A stretch of DNA of 18,605 nt from Acidobacteriota bacterium (GTDB lineage Bacteria; Acidobacteriota; Terriglobia; Terriglobales; Acidobacteriaceae), in the NCBI GenBank assembly GCA_021799405.1, contig JAJZAL010000085.1:1-18605 (forward strand). The letters run 5' to 3'. Each line of letters starts with the position of its first letter. The first letter of the stretch is position 1. Positions 8,046 to 15,487 of the stretch are shown piece by piece. A program made the position numbers and the translations under genes. The notes below the pieces were generated by a model. It did no database searches. It was given only the letters and a program-made list of their open reading frames with translations, and was not told where the DNA came from.

Positions 8046-8067
8046 GTGTTAGTGTAGATACTAATAC
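8046..8067 (-). promoter_or_regulatory. Second dyad (GTRTTAGT half-sites) upstream of the Y-family polymerase
   Basis: Half-sites GTGTTAGT (8046-8053) and ACTAATAC (8060-8067) face each other across 6 bp, with one mismatch. The centre is 24 bp from the centre of the first palindrome. The region is AT-rich and may hold the polymerase -10 element, though no convincing -35 is seen. Confidence 0.35.
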
Positions 8068-8179
8068 CGGGAAAATTGCAGATGGAAAACCTAGGGTGGC
8101 ACTGAAACGTCAAATATAGTGTCCACGGATTTTTCTACTAGCGTTTCTTCGTGGGGGAGTTCTGGATAGGGTCATGAGT

Positions 8180-8332
8180 ATGAACACGCTGGCTCATTGG
8201 TTAGTGGTGAATGCGAGCGTCCTAGCGGTGCTGGTTACGGTGGGGGTCGCCGTTTTCCTGATCTGCTGTCTGGAGTGCTCCAACTGCTCCTGCCGCGATA
8301 AGGATGAGATTTTTCACCGTCACGAGGTGTAG
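8180..8332 (+). CDS. Small cysteine-rich single-pass membrane protein (hypothetical)
   Basis: 50 residues from the ATG at 8180, or 52 from the ATG at 8174. AGGG ends 8 nt before 8180, the better spacing. A short N-terminus (MNTLAHWLVVNAS) leads into a hydrophobic stretch (about residues 8-30, rich in V, L and A) long enough to cross the membrane once. Five cysteines follow in CCLECSNCSC. The tail RDKDEIFHRHEV is charged and His-containing. The positively charged side would favour a cytoplasmic C-terminus. I do not recognise the family. The Cys cluster could be lipidated, bind metal or form disulfides. It is divergent from the Y-family polymerase, across about 175 bp holding two dyads. Codon choice and the visible domain order make it look real, but it is too short to be sure. 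Confidence 0.55.
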   Translation: MNTLAHWLVVNASVLAVLVTVGVAVFLICCLECSNCSCRDKDEIFHRHEV

Positions 8333-8369
8333 CTTCAAGGCCGGTCGCATCGTTGCACTTTAAATAGAA

Positions 8370-8387
8370 GCGTTCTCTGGCGAACGC
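8370..8387. other. Hairpin after the small membrane protein
   Basis: GCGTTC (8370-8375) pairs with GAACGC (8382-8387) around a 6-nt loop, 37 bp past the stop codon of the small gene. There is no T-run, so it is not a classic terminator. Confidence 0.3.
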
Positions 8388-8433
8388 CACCCAAACGCCA
8401 GGTTATAGCCAAGGGGAGAGCAGGGAAAATCAT

Positions 8434-8449
8434 CCTGTCAGACGACAGG
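8434..8449 (-). terminator. Weak terminator-like hairpin after the S9 peptidase gene
   Basis: CCTGTC and GACAGG form a 6-bp stem with a 4-nt loop, 57 bp past the peptidase stop codon. Read on the minus strand, a short T-run (ATGATTTTCC) follows a few bases later. It also lies downstream of the small plus-strand gene, so it may serve the convergent pair. The stem is short. Confidence 0.35.
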
Positions 8450-8505
8450 TAAGCTTCGTCTGGCTGGAGTGGTTCCCGGCCCTTGCGGTGGAGCGTTGTC
8501 TTCGC

Positions 8506-10731
8506 TCACTGATCATTTCCTGCCGTGGCCGGCGGCTTAAGATACCGTTCAAAGTGCGCCAGAATGCTGTTGTACAGATGTGTCCGCGCAATCGGCCCGG
8601 CGATTGAATGCGTCTTGCGCGGATAGATTTGCAAATCGTAGGGGATTCCGGCCTGGATCAGCTTCTGCACAAACTGCACGGTGTTCTCAAAGTGCACATT
8701 GTCGTCGCCGGTTCCGTGTACCAGCAGCAGTCGTCCCTTCAGATGCTCTGCTGAGTTGACTACCGAGAAAGTCTCGTATCCTGACTTGAACTCCGAGGGC
8801 TGGCTCATATAGCGCTCGGTATAAATTGAGTCGTAGTTACGCCAGTCGGTCACCGGCGCCACGGCGACACCGGCGCGGAAGCGATCCGAGTGCGTCATGG
8901 CATAGAGCGTAAAGCTGCCGCCCCAGCTCCAGCCCCACCATCCCAGCCGTTTGGGGTCCAATTGCGGATACTTGGCCAGCGCCGCGTTGACCACAGCCAA
9001 CTGGTCCTCAAGCTGCACGGATCCGAAGTCGTGGTAGGCCGCCTGCGCGAAGGCGCGCCCGCGGCCGCTCATGCCGCGATTGTCCGCGTGCAGGACGGCG
9101 AATCCGTGCTCCGCCAGCAACTCGTCGAAGAGCAGGCTGTCTGTCCATTTGTTCAGCACCGACTGTGCGCCGGGACCGCCGTAGGGGTTCACGATCAGCG
9201 GCACGCTGGCTGGCATTGTTGCGCCTTCGGGCAGCAACAGCGTGGCGTAGAGCGTCGTTCCGTCGCGGGCTTTCACCTCGAGCTGCTGCGGAGCCTGCAG
9301 CCCGTACGGCTCCAATGCTCTGCTTGCCCAAATCACATTGCACTCTTGCGCGGACCGGCAGAAGCGCATCGTCGGCGGACTCATCCGCGTTGACTGGCTG
9401 TCGAGAAACTCACCGCCCACGGGAGAAAAGTTGCCCTCATGATAGCCGGCGCCTGAACTCAACTGTGTGCGCTTGCCGTCGAAGCTCACCTGCCACAACT
9501 GCTGCTCCAGCGGATTGCCCTCGCTTGAGGCGTAATCGATAACCCGCTTCGAGTGGTCCACCTTGTAGACCGCGCCCACCTCGAAGTCGCCCCTGGTCAA
9601 TTGCCGTTCCAGCTTGGCCGTAGCCCTTTCCGGATGAGCGGGGTTATAGCCGTAAAGATAAAGATCGTTGTGGCCGTCTTTCCAGTCGGTCAGTATGATC
9701 GATCCCGGCTCAACCGTAATGTCGTAGTTGTCGTCGAAAAATTTGTCATCTTTCAATTGCAGTACGGGGCGAAACTCCCCGGTACCGGCATCGGCAAAGT
9801 AGATGTCGCGATGTTTCTGGTCGCGGCTCAGCGTCTCGATCCACAAGGTATTGCGATTGACCCAGCCGAAGCGCGGGATGTAGTCGTCACCTGCCTGAAT
9901 CGGTAGCTTGACCCACACCGTTCTGCCGCCTCGCGCGCTTACCACGCCGATGCGAACAGCCGGGTTCGAATCGCCCGGCTGCGGATATGGCTGGAGATAA
10001 ACAGTTGGGTGCGTGGGGATCCAATCCGTGATCGGATACATGGGGACGAGGGTTTCTTTCGTCTGCAGATAAGCCAGATTCTTCGAGTCCGGGGACCAGA
10101 AGTAGTTGCTGCGCGTGTCCAGCTCCTCTTCATACACCCAATCCACTTCACCGTTCAGGGTGGCGCGGTCCGGCGAGGGAGCTACGACCGTGCCAGGCGT
10201 TCCGGCGACACGCAACTGCTCGACGACCAGGCTGTGATTGCGAATGAAGGAGATGCATGTTCCGTCAGGTGAAAACTTAGGATCGTCCCCTGCGGCCGCC
10301 TCCGTATATGCAACCTGCAATCCCGTGCCATTGCGCAAATCGTAGATCCAGATCTGGCCATCGGCATCGAAGAGCATGTGTTCTGAATCCGGGGCCCACA
10401 GGTAGCCGGGCATGCTGTAGCGCGCCCGGTGATCGCGGTCCATCTCCGTACCACCCTCGCGGATGAGCGGGGCCAGCTTGGCGCGGCTGATCAGCACATG
10501 CGTTCTGCCGGTGGCGGGATCCAGTTCCATCATCTCGCCGCTGTCGATGTAAGTGAGATGCTTGCCGTCGGGCGACCACTGAACCTGATCAGGAGGGTAG
10601 CCGAACAGCGACCCATGACTGTAGATCGCTTCCACGGTGAGCGGCTTCCGCTGTGCCTGTGCGCCGCAAGAAACCACGGTGAGGGGCAGTAAAAGAACCG
10701 TGGAAAGCAGAAGAGCAGCAGCGCGCGTCAA
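8506..10731 (-). CDS. Secreted dipeptidyl-peptidase IV-like serine protease (peptidase family S9)
   Basis: 741 residues. Removes X-Pro or X-Ala dipeptides from peptide N-termini, probably in the periplasm or at the surface. An N-terminal signal (MTRAAALLLSTVLLLPLTVV, then SCGAQAQ) may be cut by signal peptidase I, or lipidated at C22 (V-V-S-C resembles a lipobox). A beta-propeller holds the DPP IV glutamate motif DWVYEEELDTRSNYFW (E201-E203), which grips the substrate amino group. The C-terminal alpha/beta hydrolase has the triad S602 (GWSWGG), D676 (HGTGDDNVHF) and H708 (KTHSIAG). The start is most likely TTG at 10731: GAGGAGG lies 5 nt before it and the signal peptide begins there. The next ATG upstream in frame would put a charged non-signal stretch in front. 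It is transcribed divergently from the DUF2252 gene. Confidence 0.93.
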   Translation of the reverse strand: MTRAAALLLSTVLLLPLTVVSCGAQAQRKPLTVEAIYSHGSLFGYPPDQVQWSPDGKHLTYIDSGEMMELDPATGRTHVLISRAKLAPLIREGGTEMDRDHRARYSMPGYLWAPDSEHMLFDADGQIWIYDLRNGTGLQVAYTEAAAGDDPKFSPDGTCISFIRNHSLVVEQLRVAGTPGTVVAPSPDRATLNGEVDWVYEEELDTRSNYFWSPDSKNLAYLQTKETLVPMYPITDWIPTHPTVYLQPYPQPGDSNPAVRIGVVSARGGRTVWVKLPIQAGDDYIPRFGWVNRNTLWIETLSRDQKHRDIYFADAGTGEFRPVLQLKDDKFFDDNYDITVEPGSIILTDWKDGHNDLYLYGYNPAHPERATAKLERQLTRGDFEVGAVYKVDHSKRVIDYASSEGNPLEQQLWQVSFDGKRTQLSSGAGYHEGNFSPVGGEFLDSQSTRMSPPTMRFCRSAQECNVIWASRALEPYGLQAPQQLEVKARDGTTLYATLLLPEGATMPASVPLIVNPYGGPGAQSVLNKWTDSLLFDELLAEHGFAVLHADNRGMSGRGRAFAQAAYHDFGSVQLEDQLAVVNAALAKYPQLDPKRLGWWGWSWGGSFTLYAMTHSDRFRAGVAVAPVTDWRNYDSIYTERYMSQPSEFKSGYETFSVVNSAEHLKGRLLLVHGTGDDNVHFENTVQFVQKLIQAGIPYDLQIYPRKTHSIAGPIARTHLYNSILAHFERYLKPPATAGNDQ

Positions 10732-10853
10732 AGCATTCCTCCTCGAACAGGACCCGCTGTGAGCCTCAGGCTGCAATCTCAATCGGATGAGGCTTGCAAG
10801 CAAAGTGTAAATCAAGCGCATGCGTATGCTTGCGCGACAGGGGCGAAGCGTGT

Positions 10854-12182
10854 ATGGTCCGGTGCATGCACTGGTCAACTCCGGAGGAGCGCCGCAAGCT
10901 GGGCCAGGCCCGGCGCAAGCAGGTGGGACGCCACGAGCACGGCGCATTCAATCCCAAGGCTCGGCAGACCTCTCCGCTGGCGCTGCTGGAGCGTTCGATG
11001 CGCGGCCGCGTGCCGCCGCTCGTCACGCTCAAGTACGAATCGATGGCGCAATCGCCCTTTGCTTATTTCCGCGGGGCAGTGCCGGCGATGGCTGCGGATC
11101 TGGCCATGCTCCCCTCCACCGGCATCGTCACTCAGCTCTGCGGCGATGCCCATGCGCGCAACCTGGGCGCTTATGCCGCGCCCGATGGACGGCTCGTGTT
11201 CGATATCAACGACTTCGACGAAACCATTCGCGGGCCTTTCGAGTGGGACCTGAAGCGGATGGCGGCTTCGCTGGTGCTGGCCGGGCGCGCCGCCGGCCAC
11301 AAGGAATCGTCGGCGCAAGACGCTGCCGTGCGGTGCATCACGGGCTACGCAGCGCAGATGCGCGAATTTGCCCAGATGCCCCGGCTGGAAGTGGCCCGCT
11401 TCCAGGTGCACCGGCTGGGAGTGGCTGAGCCGGTACACGCGGCGCTGCTCAAGGCCGAGCGCGCCACGCCGCAGCATACGCTCGATCAGATCACCGAGCC
11501 GGCATCCGCCAGAACCGATGCGCCACGCCGCTTCAATGAGTCCAAACCGCTGCTATCACGCCTCTCTGCTGCCCAGGCTCGCACCGTGCTGGGCGCGCTC
11601 ACCGCTTACACAGAGACGCTGCAGCCCGAACGCCGGCATCTTTTATCGTTCTACCGGCCGGTGGACGTGGCCTTCAAAGTGGTGGGCATCGGGTCGGTTG
11701 GCCTGCGCGACTACTGCATCTATTTCGAGGGCAACGGCCCCGGCGATCCGCTCTTTCTCCAGATCAAGGAACAAGTGGCGTCGGCCTACGCGGCCTGGCT
11801 GCCCGATGCTCGCCCCGCTCACCATAACGGTCAGCGCGTTGCCGAGGGGCAGCGAGCCATGCAACTGCAATCCGATCCCTTTCTCGGCTGGACGCAGATG
11901 GGCGGACGCCAGTTCCTCGTGCGCCAGCTCAACGATCACAAAGGCGCCATCGATATTGAGGACCTGGCCGGCGACAGTCTCACAGCCTACGCCGAAGTCT
12001 GCGGCGAACTGCTGGCCCGCGGCCACGCCCGCTCCGGCGATCCGCTGGTCATAGCCGGTTATCTGGGTCACGGCGATGCCTTTGCTGAAGCGATGGCCAA
12101 ATTCGGTTCTCTCTACGCCGACCAGACGGAGAAAGACTGGCAGGATCTCCGCCGTTCAGGCAAGGCGAGGACCCGCCCCTGA
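10854..12182 (+). CDS. DUF2252 family protein, possibly kinase-like
   Basis: 442 residues, the usual DUF2252 length. The function is not known. Family marks: SPFAYFRGA, QLCGDAHARNLG near residue 93, FDINDFDET near 114 and GPFEWDLKRMAASL after it. GDAHxxN followed by a DFD motif looks like the catalytic loop and metal-binding acid of aminoglycoside-phosphotransferase-type kinases; this resemblance is my inference. No signal peptide or membrane segment is seen, so the protein is probably cytoplasmic. The ATG at 10854 (MVRCMHW) is used. A second ATG at 10866 and an upstream TTG at 10794 are alternatives, and none has a strong ribosome site (AGGGG lies 11 nt before 10854). It is followed at 71 bp by ispE and may share a transcript with it. 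Confidence 0.85.
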   Translation: MVRCMHWSTPEERRKLGQARRKQVGRHEHGAFNPKARQTSPLALLERSMRGRVPPLVTLKYESMAQSPFAYFRGAVPAMAADLAMLPSTGIVTQLCGDAHARNLGAYAAPDGRLVFDINDFDETIRGPFEWDLKRMAASLVLAGRAAGHKESSAQDAAVRCITGYAAQMREFAQMPRLEVARFQVHRLGVAEPVHAALLKAERATPQHTLDQITEPASARTDAPRRFNESKPLLSRLSAAQARTVLGALTAYTETLQPERRHLLSFYRPVDVAFKVVGIGSVGLRDYCIYFEGNGPGDPLFLQIKEQVASAYAAWLPDARPAHHNGQRVAEGQRAMQLQSDPFLGWTQMGGRQFLVRQLNDHKGAIDIEDLAGDSLTAYAEVCGELLARGHARSGDPLVIAGYLGHGDAFAEAMAKFGSLYADQTEKDWQDLRRSGKARTRP

Positions 12183-12252
12183 CCAAGCGCAAGTCCAGGG
12201 CCCGGGATAGGATCAGCAGTCTTGCCGCCGCCCCGGCCCTACAATAAGCACA

Positions 12253-13305
12253 ATGTCCACCGCCGTCCGCTCTCACGCGAAGATCAACCTCGGCCTCCAC
12301 ATCGGCGCGCCGCGCTCTGACGGCTTTCATGGGCTGGCGACCGTCTATCAGACCCTTGAAGTCCATGACTTGGTGACCGTCACGGCTCGGCGAGCGGCGG
12401 TCACCGAACTGTGCCTGACCTCAAATGACAGCCGCGTGCCGACCGACCATCGCAACACCGCATGGAAGATGGTGTCGCTGGCGCTCGATGCCCTGGGCAT
12501 CTGCGCGGAGGTGGAGATCGCCATCGACAAGCGCTTGCCGGTGCAGGGCGGTCTGGGCGCCGGCTCCGCCAATGCCGTGGCCGCGCTGGTGGGTTTGGAG
12601 CGGGAGCTTGAGATTCCGATGGATGGATGGATGGCCCGGCGCCTTGCAATCGCGGCTGAGGTCGGCTCCGACGTGCCTCTGTTCCTGATCGGAGGCACGG
12701 TGCTGGGGCTGGATCGCGGGCAGGAGGTCTACCCGCTGCCCGATGTTGAGCCTGTCTGGTGTGTCCTTGCCCTGCCGGAGACGGGCGTTTCCACGCCGCA
12801 GGCCTTCCGCGACTGGGATGCCCTTTGCGCCGCCGAGGGTTTGACCGCAGAGGCCAGTGCCCGTAAACTAAATGAGTTGAGCCGCGCCTATGCCAGCGCC
12901 TTTGCGGGAGCGATTCCGCAGGGCAGGCCGGGAGCGAGCTCCTCCGGTGTCCTCAGCCATGGTGGCGGGGACCTCGCCGGACCCCAAGAGTCCGCGCTTG
13001 TCCGCACCGGGATCAAGAGCTGGATCGAGAACGACTTCGAGCAGGTCGTCTTCCACCAGCATCCCTCCCTTGCCGAGATCAAGCGTCATCTTGCGGCTCC
13101 GGGGACGCCGGAGGCAGCTCTCCACGCCTCGCTGTCGGGGTCCGGTTCAGCGCTCTACGGGTTGTACCAGGCCCGCGGAGATGCGGAAGCCGCGCAGGCG
13201 CGGTTGGAGCAGCAGGCTGAAATTTTGAGGGTGCGGGCCACCCTTACACGTACGCTGCCTCGCTCCGCCTATTGGCGCGAAATGCTTCTGCCGCAAAGGC
13301 GTTGA
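12253..13305 (+). CDS. ispE: 4-diphosphocytidyl-2-C-methyl-D-erythritol kinase (IspE)
   Basis: Phosphorylates CDP-methylerythritol with ATP, the fourth step of the MEP isoprenoid pathway. 350 residues. GHMP-kinase marks: AKINLGLH with the catalytic lysine K10, the ATP loop PVQGGLGAGSANA near residues 95-108, GSDVPLFL near 138 with the catalytic Asp, and LSGSGSALYGLY near the C-terminus. It is about 60 residues longer than the E. coli enzyme. Much of the excess is a Gly/Ser-rich insertion (about 217-250) just before the WIENDFEQVVF segment, where acidobacterial IspE proteins vary. The ATG at 12253 starts directly on the conserved N-terminus; its ribosome site is weak. tRNA-Gln lies 48 bp downstream. 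Confidence 0.95.
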   Translation: MSTAVRSHAKINLGLHIGAPRSDGFHGLATVYQTLEVHDLVTVTARRAAVTELCLTSNDSRVPTDHRNTAWKMVSLALDALGICAEVEIAIDKRLPVQGGLGAGSANAVAALVGLERELEIPMDGWMARRLAIAAEVGSDVPLFLIGGTVLGLDRGQEVYPLPDVEPVWCVLALPETGVSTPQAFRDWDALCAAEGLTAEASARKLNELSRAYASAFAGAIPQGRPGASSSGVLSHGGGDLAGPQESALVRTGIKSWIENDFEQVVFHQHPSLAEIKRHLAAPGTPEAALHASLSGSGSALYGLYQARGDAEAAQARLEQQAEILRVRATLTRTLPRSAYWREMLLPQRR

Positions 13306-13353
13306 CAGGCAGACATCCGGCAAGAGAGACTCGCGGACGGCTGCCGTAATCGC

Positions 13354-13427
13354 TGGGCGATCGACTAATGGTAGGTCAAGTGCCTTTGGAGCACTCAGTC
13401 CAGGTTCGAATCCTGGTCGCCCAGCCA
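13354..13427 (+). tRNA. tRNA-Gln (anticodon TTG)
   Basis: Acceptor arms TGGGCGA (13354-13360) and TCGCCCA (13417-13423) pair fully, with discriminator G and an encoded CCA (13425-13427). The anticodon stem AGTGC/GCACT encloses the loop CTTTGGA, giving anticodon TTG at 13386-13388, which reads CAA and CAG. The T arm is CCAGG-TTCGAAT-CCTGG. No promoter of its own is obvious between ispE (48 bp away) and the tRNA, so it may be cut from the ispE-prs transcript. Confidence 0.97.
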
Positions 13428-13489
13428 AGCTTTGATCGATTGAAGCCCCGGATAACAGCCAAAGCCAACCAGCTTGGAGGTAATCGGAG

Positions 13490-14593
13490 ATGGAAGTGGG
13501 ATCAGTGACGGTAGTGTTGGAAGACAAGCAGCAGGAAAGCGTCACCCTCGACGGAGCCGCAAGAGAATCCGCGCAGGGCGCGGCGCAAGCCATTGCCAGG
13601 GCAAAGGAGGCGAAGCCGGCCGCCGAGCGGAAACGTGCGCGCAATCTGAGCGAGGACAAGCGCTTCAAACTCTTCAGCGGCACTGCCAATCCCAAGCTGG
13701 CCGAGGCCATCGGCAGACACATTGGCGTGCCGGTAGGCGAGGCCAAGATCCAGCGCTTTGCCGATGGCGAAGTCTACTTCCAACTGCTCGAAAACGTACG
13801 CGGCGTGGATGTCTTCGTCGTCCAGCCCACCTGCTACCCGGTCGATCAGCACCTGGTCGAGTTGCTGATCATGGTGGATGCGCTCAAGCGCGCCTCGGCG
13901 GCCCGGATCACGGTGGTCGTGCCTTATTACGGCTATGCCCGCCAGGATCGCAAGGACCGTCCGCGCGTGGCTATCAGCGCCAAGCTCATCGCCGATCTGC
14001 TCACGACGGCCGGCGCCAATCGCGCCCTGTTCGTCGATCTGCATGCCGCCCAGATTCAGGGCTTCTTCAATATTCCCGTCGATCACCTCTTTGCTTCACC
14101 GGTGCTGGTAAGCTACTTCCGCGAGCTGAACCTGCCCAATCTGACGGTCGTCTCGCCTGACGCCGGCGGCGTGGAGCGAGCGCGCTTCTTCGCGCAGAAG
14201 ATCGGCGCTCCGCTGGCCATTGTGGACAAGCGGCGCACCGACATTAACGTGGCCGAGGTGATGCACGTGGTCGGCGACGTGAGCGGCAAGACCTGCCTGA
14301 TCATCGACGACATTATCGACACCGCCGGCACGCTGGTGAAAACCGTCGACGCTCTCTATGCCGCGGGCGCGTCTTCCGTCTTTGCCTGCGCCACGCATGC
14401 CGTGCTTTCGGGCCCGGCCGTTGACCGCATCACCAACTCGCGGCTGGAGCAGTTGGTGGTAACTGACACCATTCCCCTGCGCGAGGCCGCGCAGAGGCTA
14501 CCCAAGATCAAGGTGCTTTCCATTGCGGGCCTGCTGGGCGCCGCCATCGAGAGCATTCACATGGAGACCAGCGTGAGCACGCTGTTTTCGTAG
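13490..14593 (+). CDS. prs: Ribose-phosphate pyrophosphokinase (PRPP synthetase)
   Basis: Makes PRPP from ribose 5-phosphate and ATP, feeding purine, pyrimidine, NAD, His and Trp synthesis. 367 residues. The conserved enzyme begins at FKLFSGTANPKLAEAI (residue 59), so a 55-residue extension precedes it, rich in Ala, Lys, Glu and Arg. Marks: FADGEVYFQL (90-99), YYGYARQDRKDRPRVAISAK (146-165, ATP and flexible-loop residues), VDLHAAQIQGFF (182-193) and the PRPP loop CLIIDDIIDTAGT near 265-277. GGAGG at 13476-13480 lies 9 nt before the ATG, which supports this start. The only later in-frame starts (GTG at 13506 and 13512, TTG at 13515) still leave nearly the whole extension. It lies 62 bp after tRNA-Gln. 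Confidence 0.95.
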   Translation: MEVGSVTVVLEDKQQESVTLDGAARESAQGAAQAIARAKEAKPAAERKRARNLSEDKRFKLFSGTANPKLAEAIGRHIGVPVGEAKIQRFADGEVYFQLLENVRGVDVFVVQPTCYPVDQHLVELLIMVDALKRASAARITVVVPYYGYARQDRKDRPRVAISAKLIADLLTTAGANRALFVDLHAAQIQGFFNIPVDHLFASPVLVSYFRELNLPNLTVVSPDAGGVERARFFAQKIGAPLAIVDKRRTDINVAEVMHVVGDVSGKTCLIIDDIIDTAGTLVKTVDALYAAGASSVFACATHAVLSGPAVDRITNSRLEQLVVTDTIPLREAAQRLPKIKVLSIAGLLGAAIESIHMETSVSTLFS

Positions 14594-14634
14594 TTGCTGG
14601 CTGTCCGCTTTCAGCCTTCAGCTAATTCAACTGG
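14594..14634 (-). repeat. Degenerate heptamer run just after prs (minus orientation)
   Basis: Read on the minus strand: AGCTGAA, GGCTGAA, AGCGGAC, AGCCAGC in seven-base phase. It begins at the prs stop codon. It faces the plus-oriented run at 14708-14742, so the two can pair as a long imperfect stem, for example AGCTGAAAGCTGC against its partner on this side. Confidence 0.5.
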
Positions 14635-14707
14635 AAGATTGACGCTCGCAACTGAGCGAAGGAACCTGCGATGAGTTGGAATCGAGACATTGCACAACCG
14701 CAACAAG

Positions 14708-14742
14708 CAACTGAAAGCTGAGATCTGATAGCTGAAAGCTGC
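14708..14742 (+). repeat. Five tandem heptamers (consensus AAGCTGA) between prs and rplY
   Basis: Five units in perfect phase: CAACTGA, AAGCTGA, GATCTGA, TAGCTGA, AAGCTGC. They are followed by CTTTT, so the hairpin they may form with each other or with the inverted run at 14594-14634 could act as a weak terminator or attenuator before rplY. Confidence 0.6.
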
Positions 14743-14803
14743 TTTTAACAAAGGGAGCGGACCTCAATCGTCCGTGCCCGAAGCCAAGGAAACGAGAAAT
14801 CGC

Positions 14804-15484
14804 ATGTCAGAAGTAGTCGTAGCCGCGCCCCGACAGGGCAAGTTCAACAAGAATGCCGCGCGCCGCGTGCGTGCCGCGGGGCAGATTCCCGCCGTGATTT
14901 ATGGCCCCGGATTTGACCCGGTGGCCGTCGAGGTAGATCCCAAGCAGATTTCCCGGATTCTCTATTCCGAGACCGGCCACAACACCATCTTCGATGTCGA
15001 AATCGCGGGCCAGCAGGGCGCCAAGGCAATGATCGTTGACTGGCAGCGGGAGCCGATCAAGGACAAGCTGATCCACATCGACATGAAGCGCATCGCTCTC
15101 GACAAGCCGCTCAGGGTCAAGGTGCACGTCAGGCTGCTGGGAATTCCTGTCGGCGTCAAGACTTACGGCGGCATTCTCGACCAGGTAATGCGCGAAGTTG
15201 AAGTCGAGTGCCTGCCCGCAAACATCCCCAGTCACATCGATGTGGATGTCACGGAACTGGGTTTGCACGCCGCGCTGCGCGTAAGCGACCTGCCTCATAA
15301 GGAAACGGTCAAGTTCATCAGCGCCGAGGATGCGACCGTGGCCCACGTGGTTTCGATCCGTGAAGAAGCGGCTCCGGCTGCGGGTGAGGCTGCGGGTGCT
15401 GAGGCGGGTGCTCCGGCGGAGCCGGAAGTGGCCAAGAAGGGCAAGACCGAGGGCGAGGCCGGCAAGTCCGAGGCGAAGAAGTAA
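14804..15484 (+). CDS. rplY: Large-subunit ribosomal protein bL25 (long CTC/TL5 type)
   Basis: Binds 5S rRNA in the 50S subunit. 226 residues: the L25 RNA-binding domain (about 1-95, with QGKFNKNAARRVRAAGQIPA and VIYGPG), then the CTC C-terminal beta domain (about 96-185, KVHVRLLGIPVGVK and DVTELGLHAALRVSDL), then a low-complexity Ala/Glu/Lys tail. I prefer the ATG at 14804 (MSEVVVAAP), which fits the family N-terminus. A GTG at 14774 would add ten residues (MPEAKETRNR). Neither has a strong ribosome site. pth starts 3 nt after the stop. Confidence 0.93.
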   Translation: MSEVVVAAPRQGKFNKNAARRVRAAGQIPAVIYGPGFDPVAVEVDPKQISRILYSETGHNTIFDVEIAGQQGAKAMIVDWQREPIKDKLIHIDMKRIALDKPLRVKVHVRLLGIPVGVKTYGGILDQVMREVEVECLPANIPSHIDVDVTELGLHAALRVSDLPHKETVKFISAEDATVAHVVSIREEAAPAAGEAAGAEAGAPAEPEVAKKGKTEGEAGKSEAKK

Positions 15485-15487
15485 GCC

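Noticed and set aside
6625..8332. ImuABC-type mutagenesis cassette or toxin-antitoxin pair
   Set aside because: No imuA, dnaE2 or antitoxin-like gene is adjacent; the polymerase keeps its catalytic acids, unlike ImuB, and the small membrane protein shows no toxin family mark.
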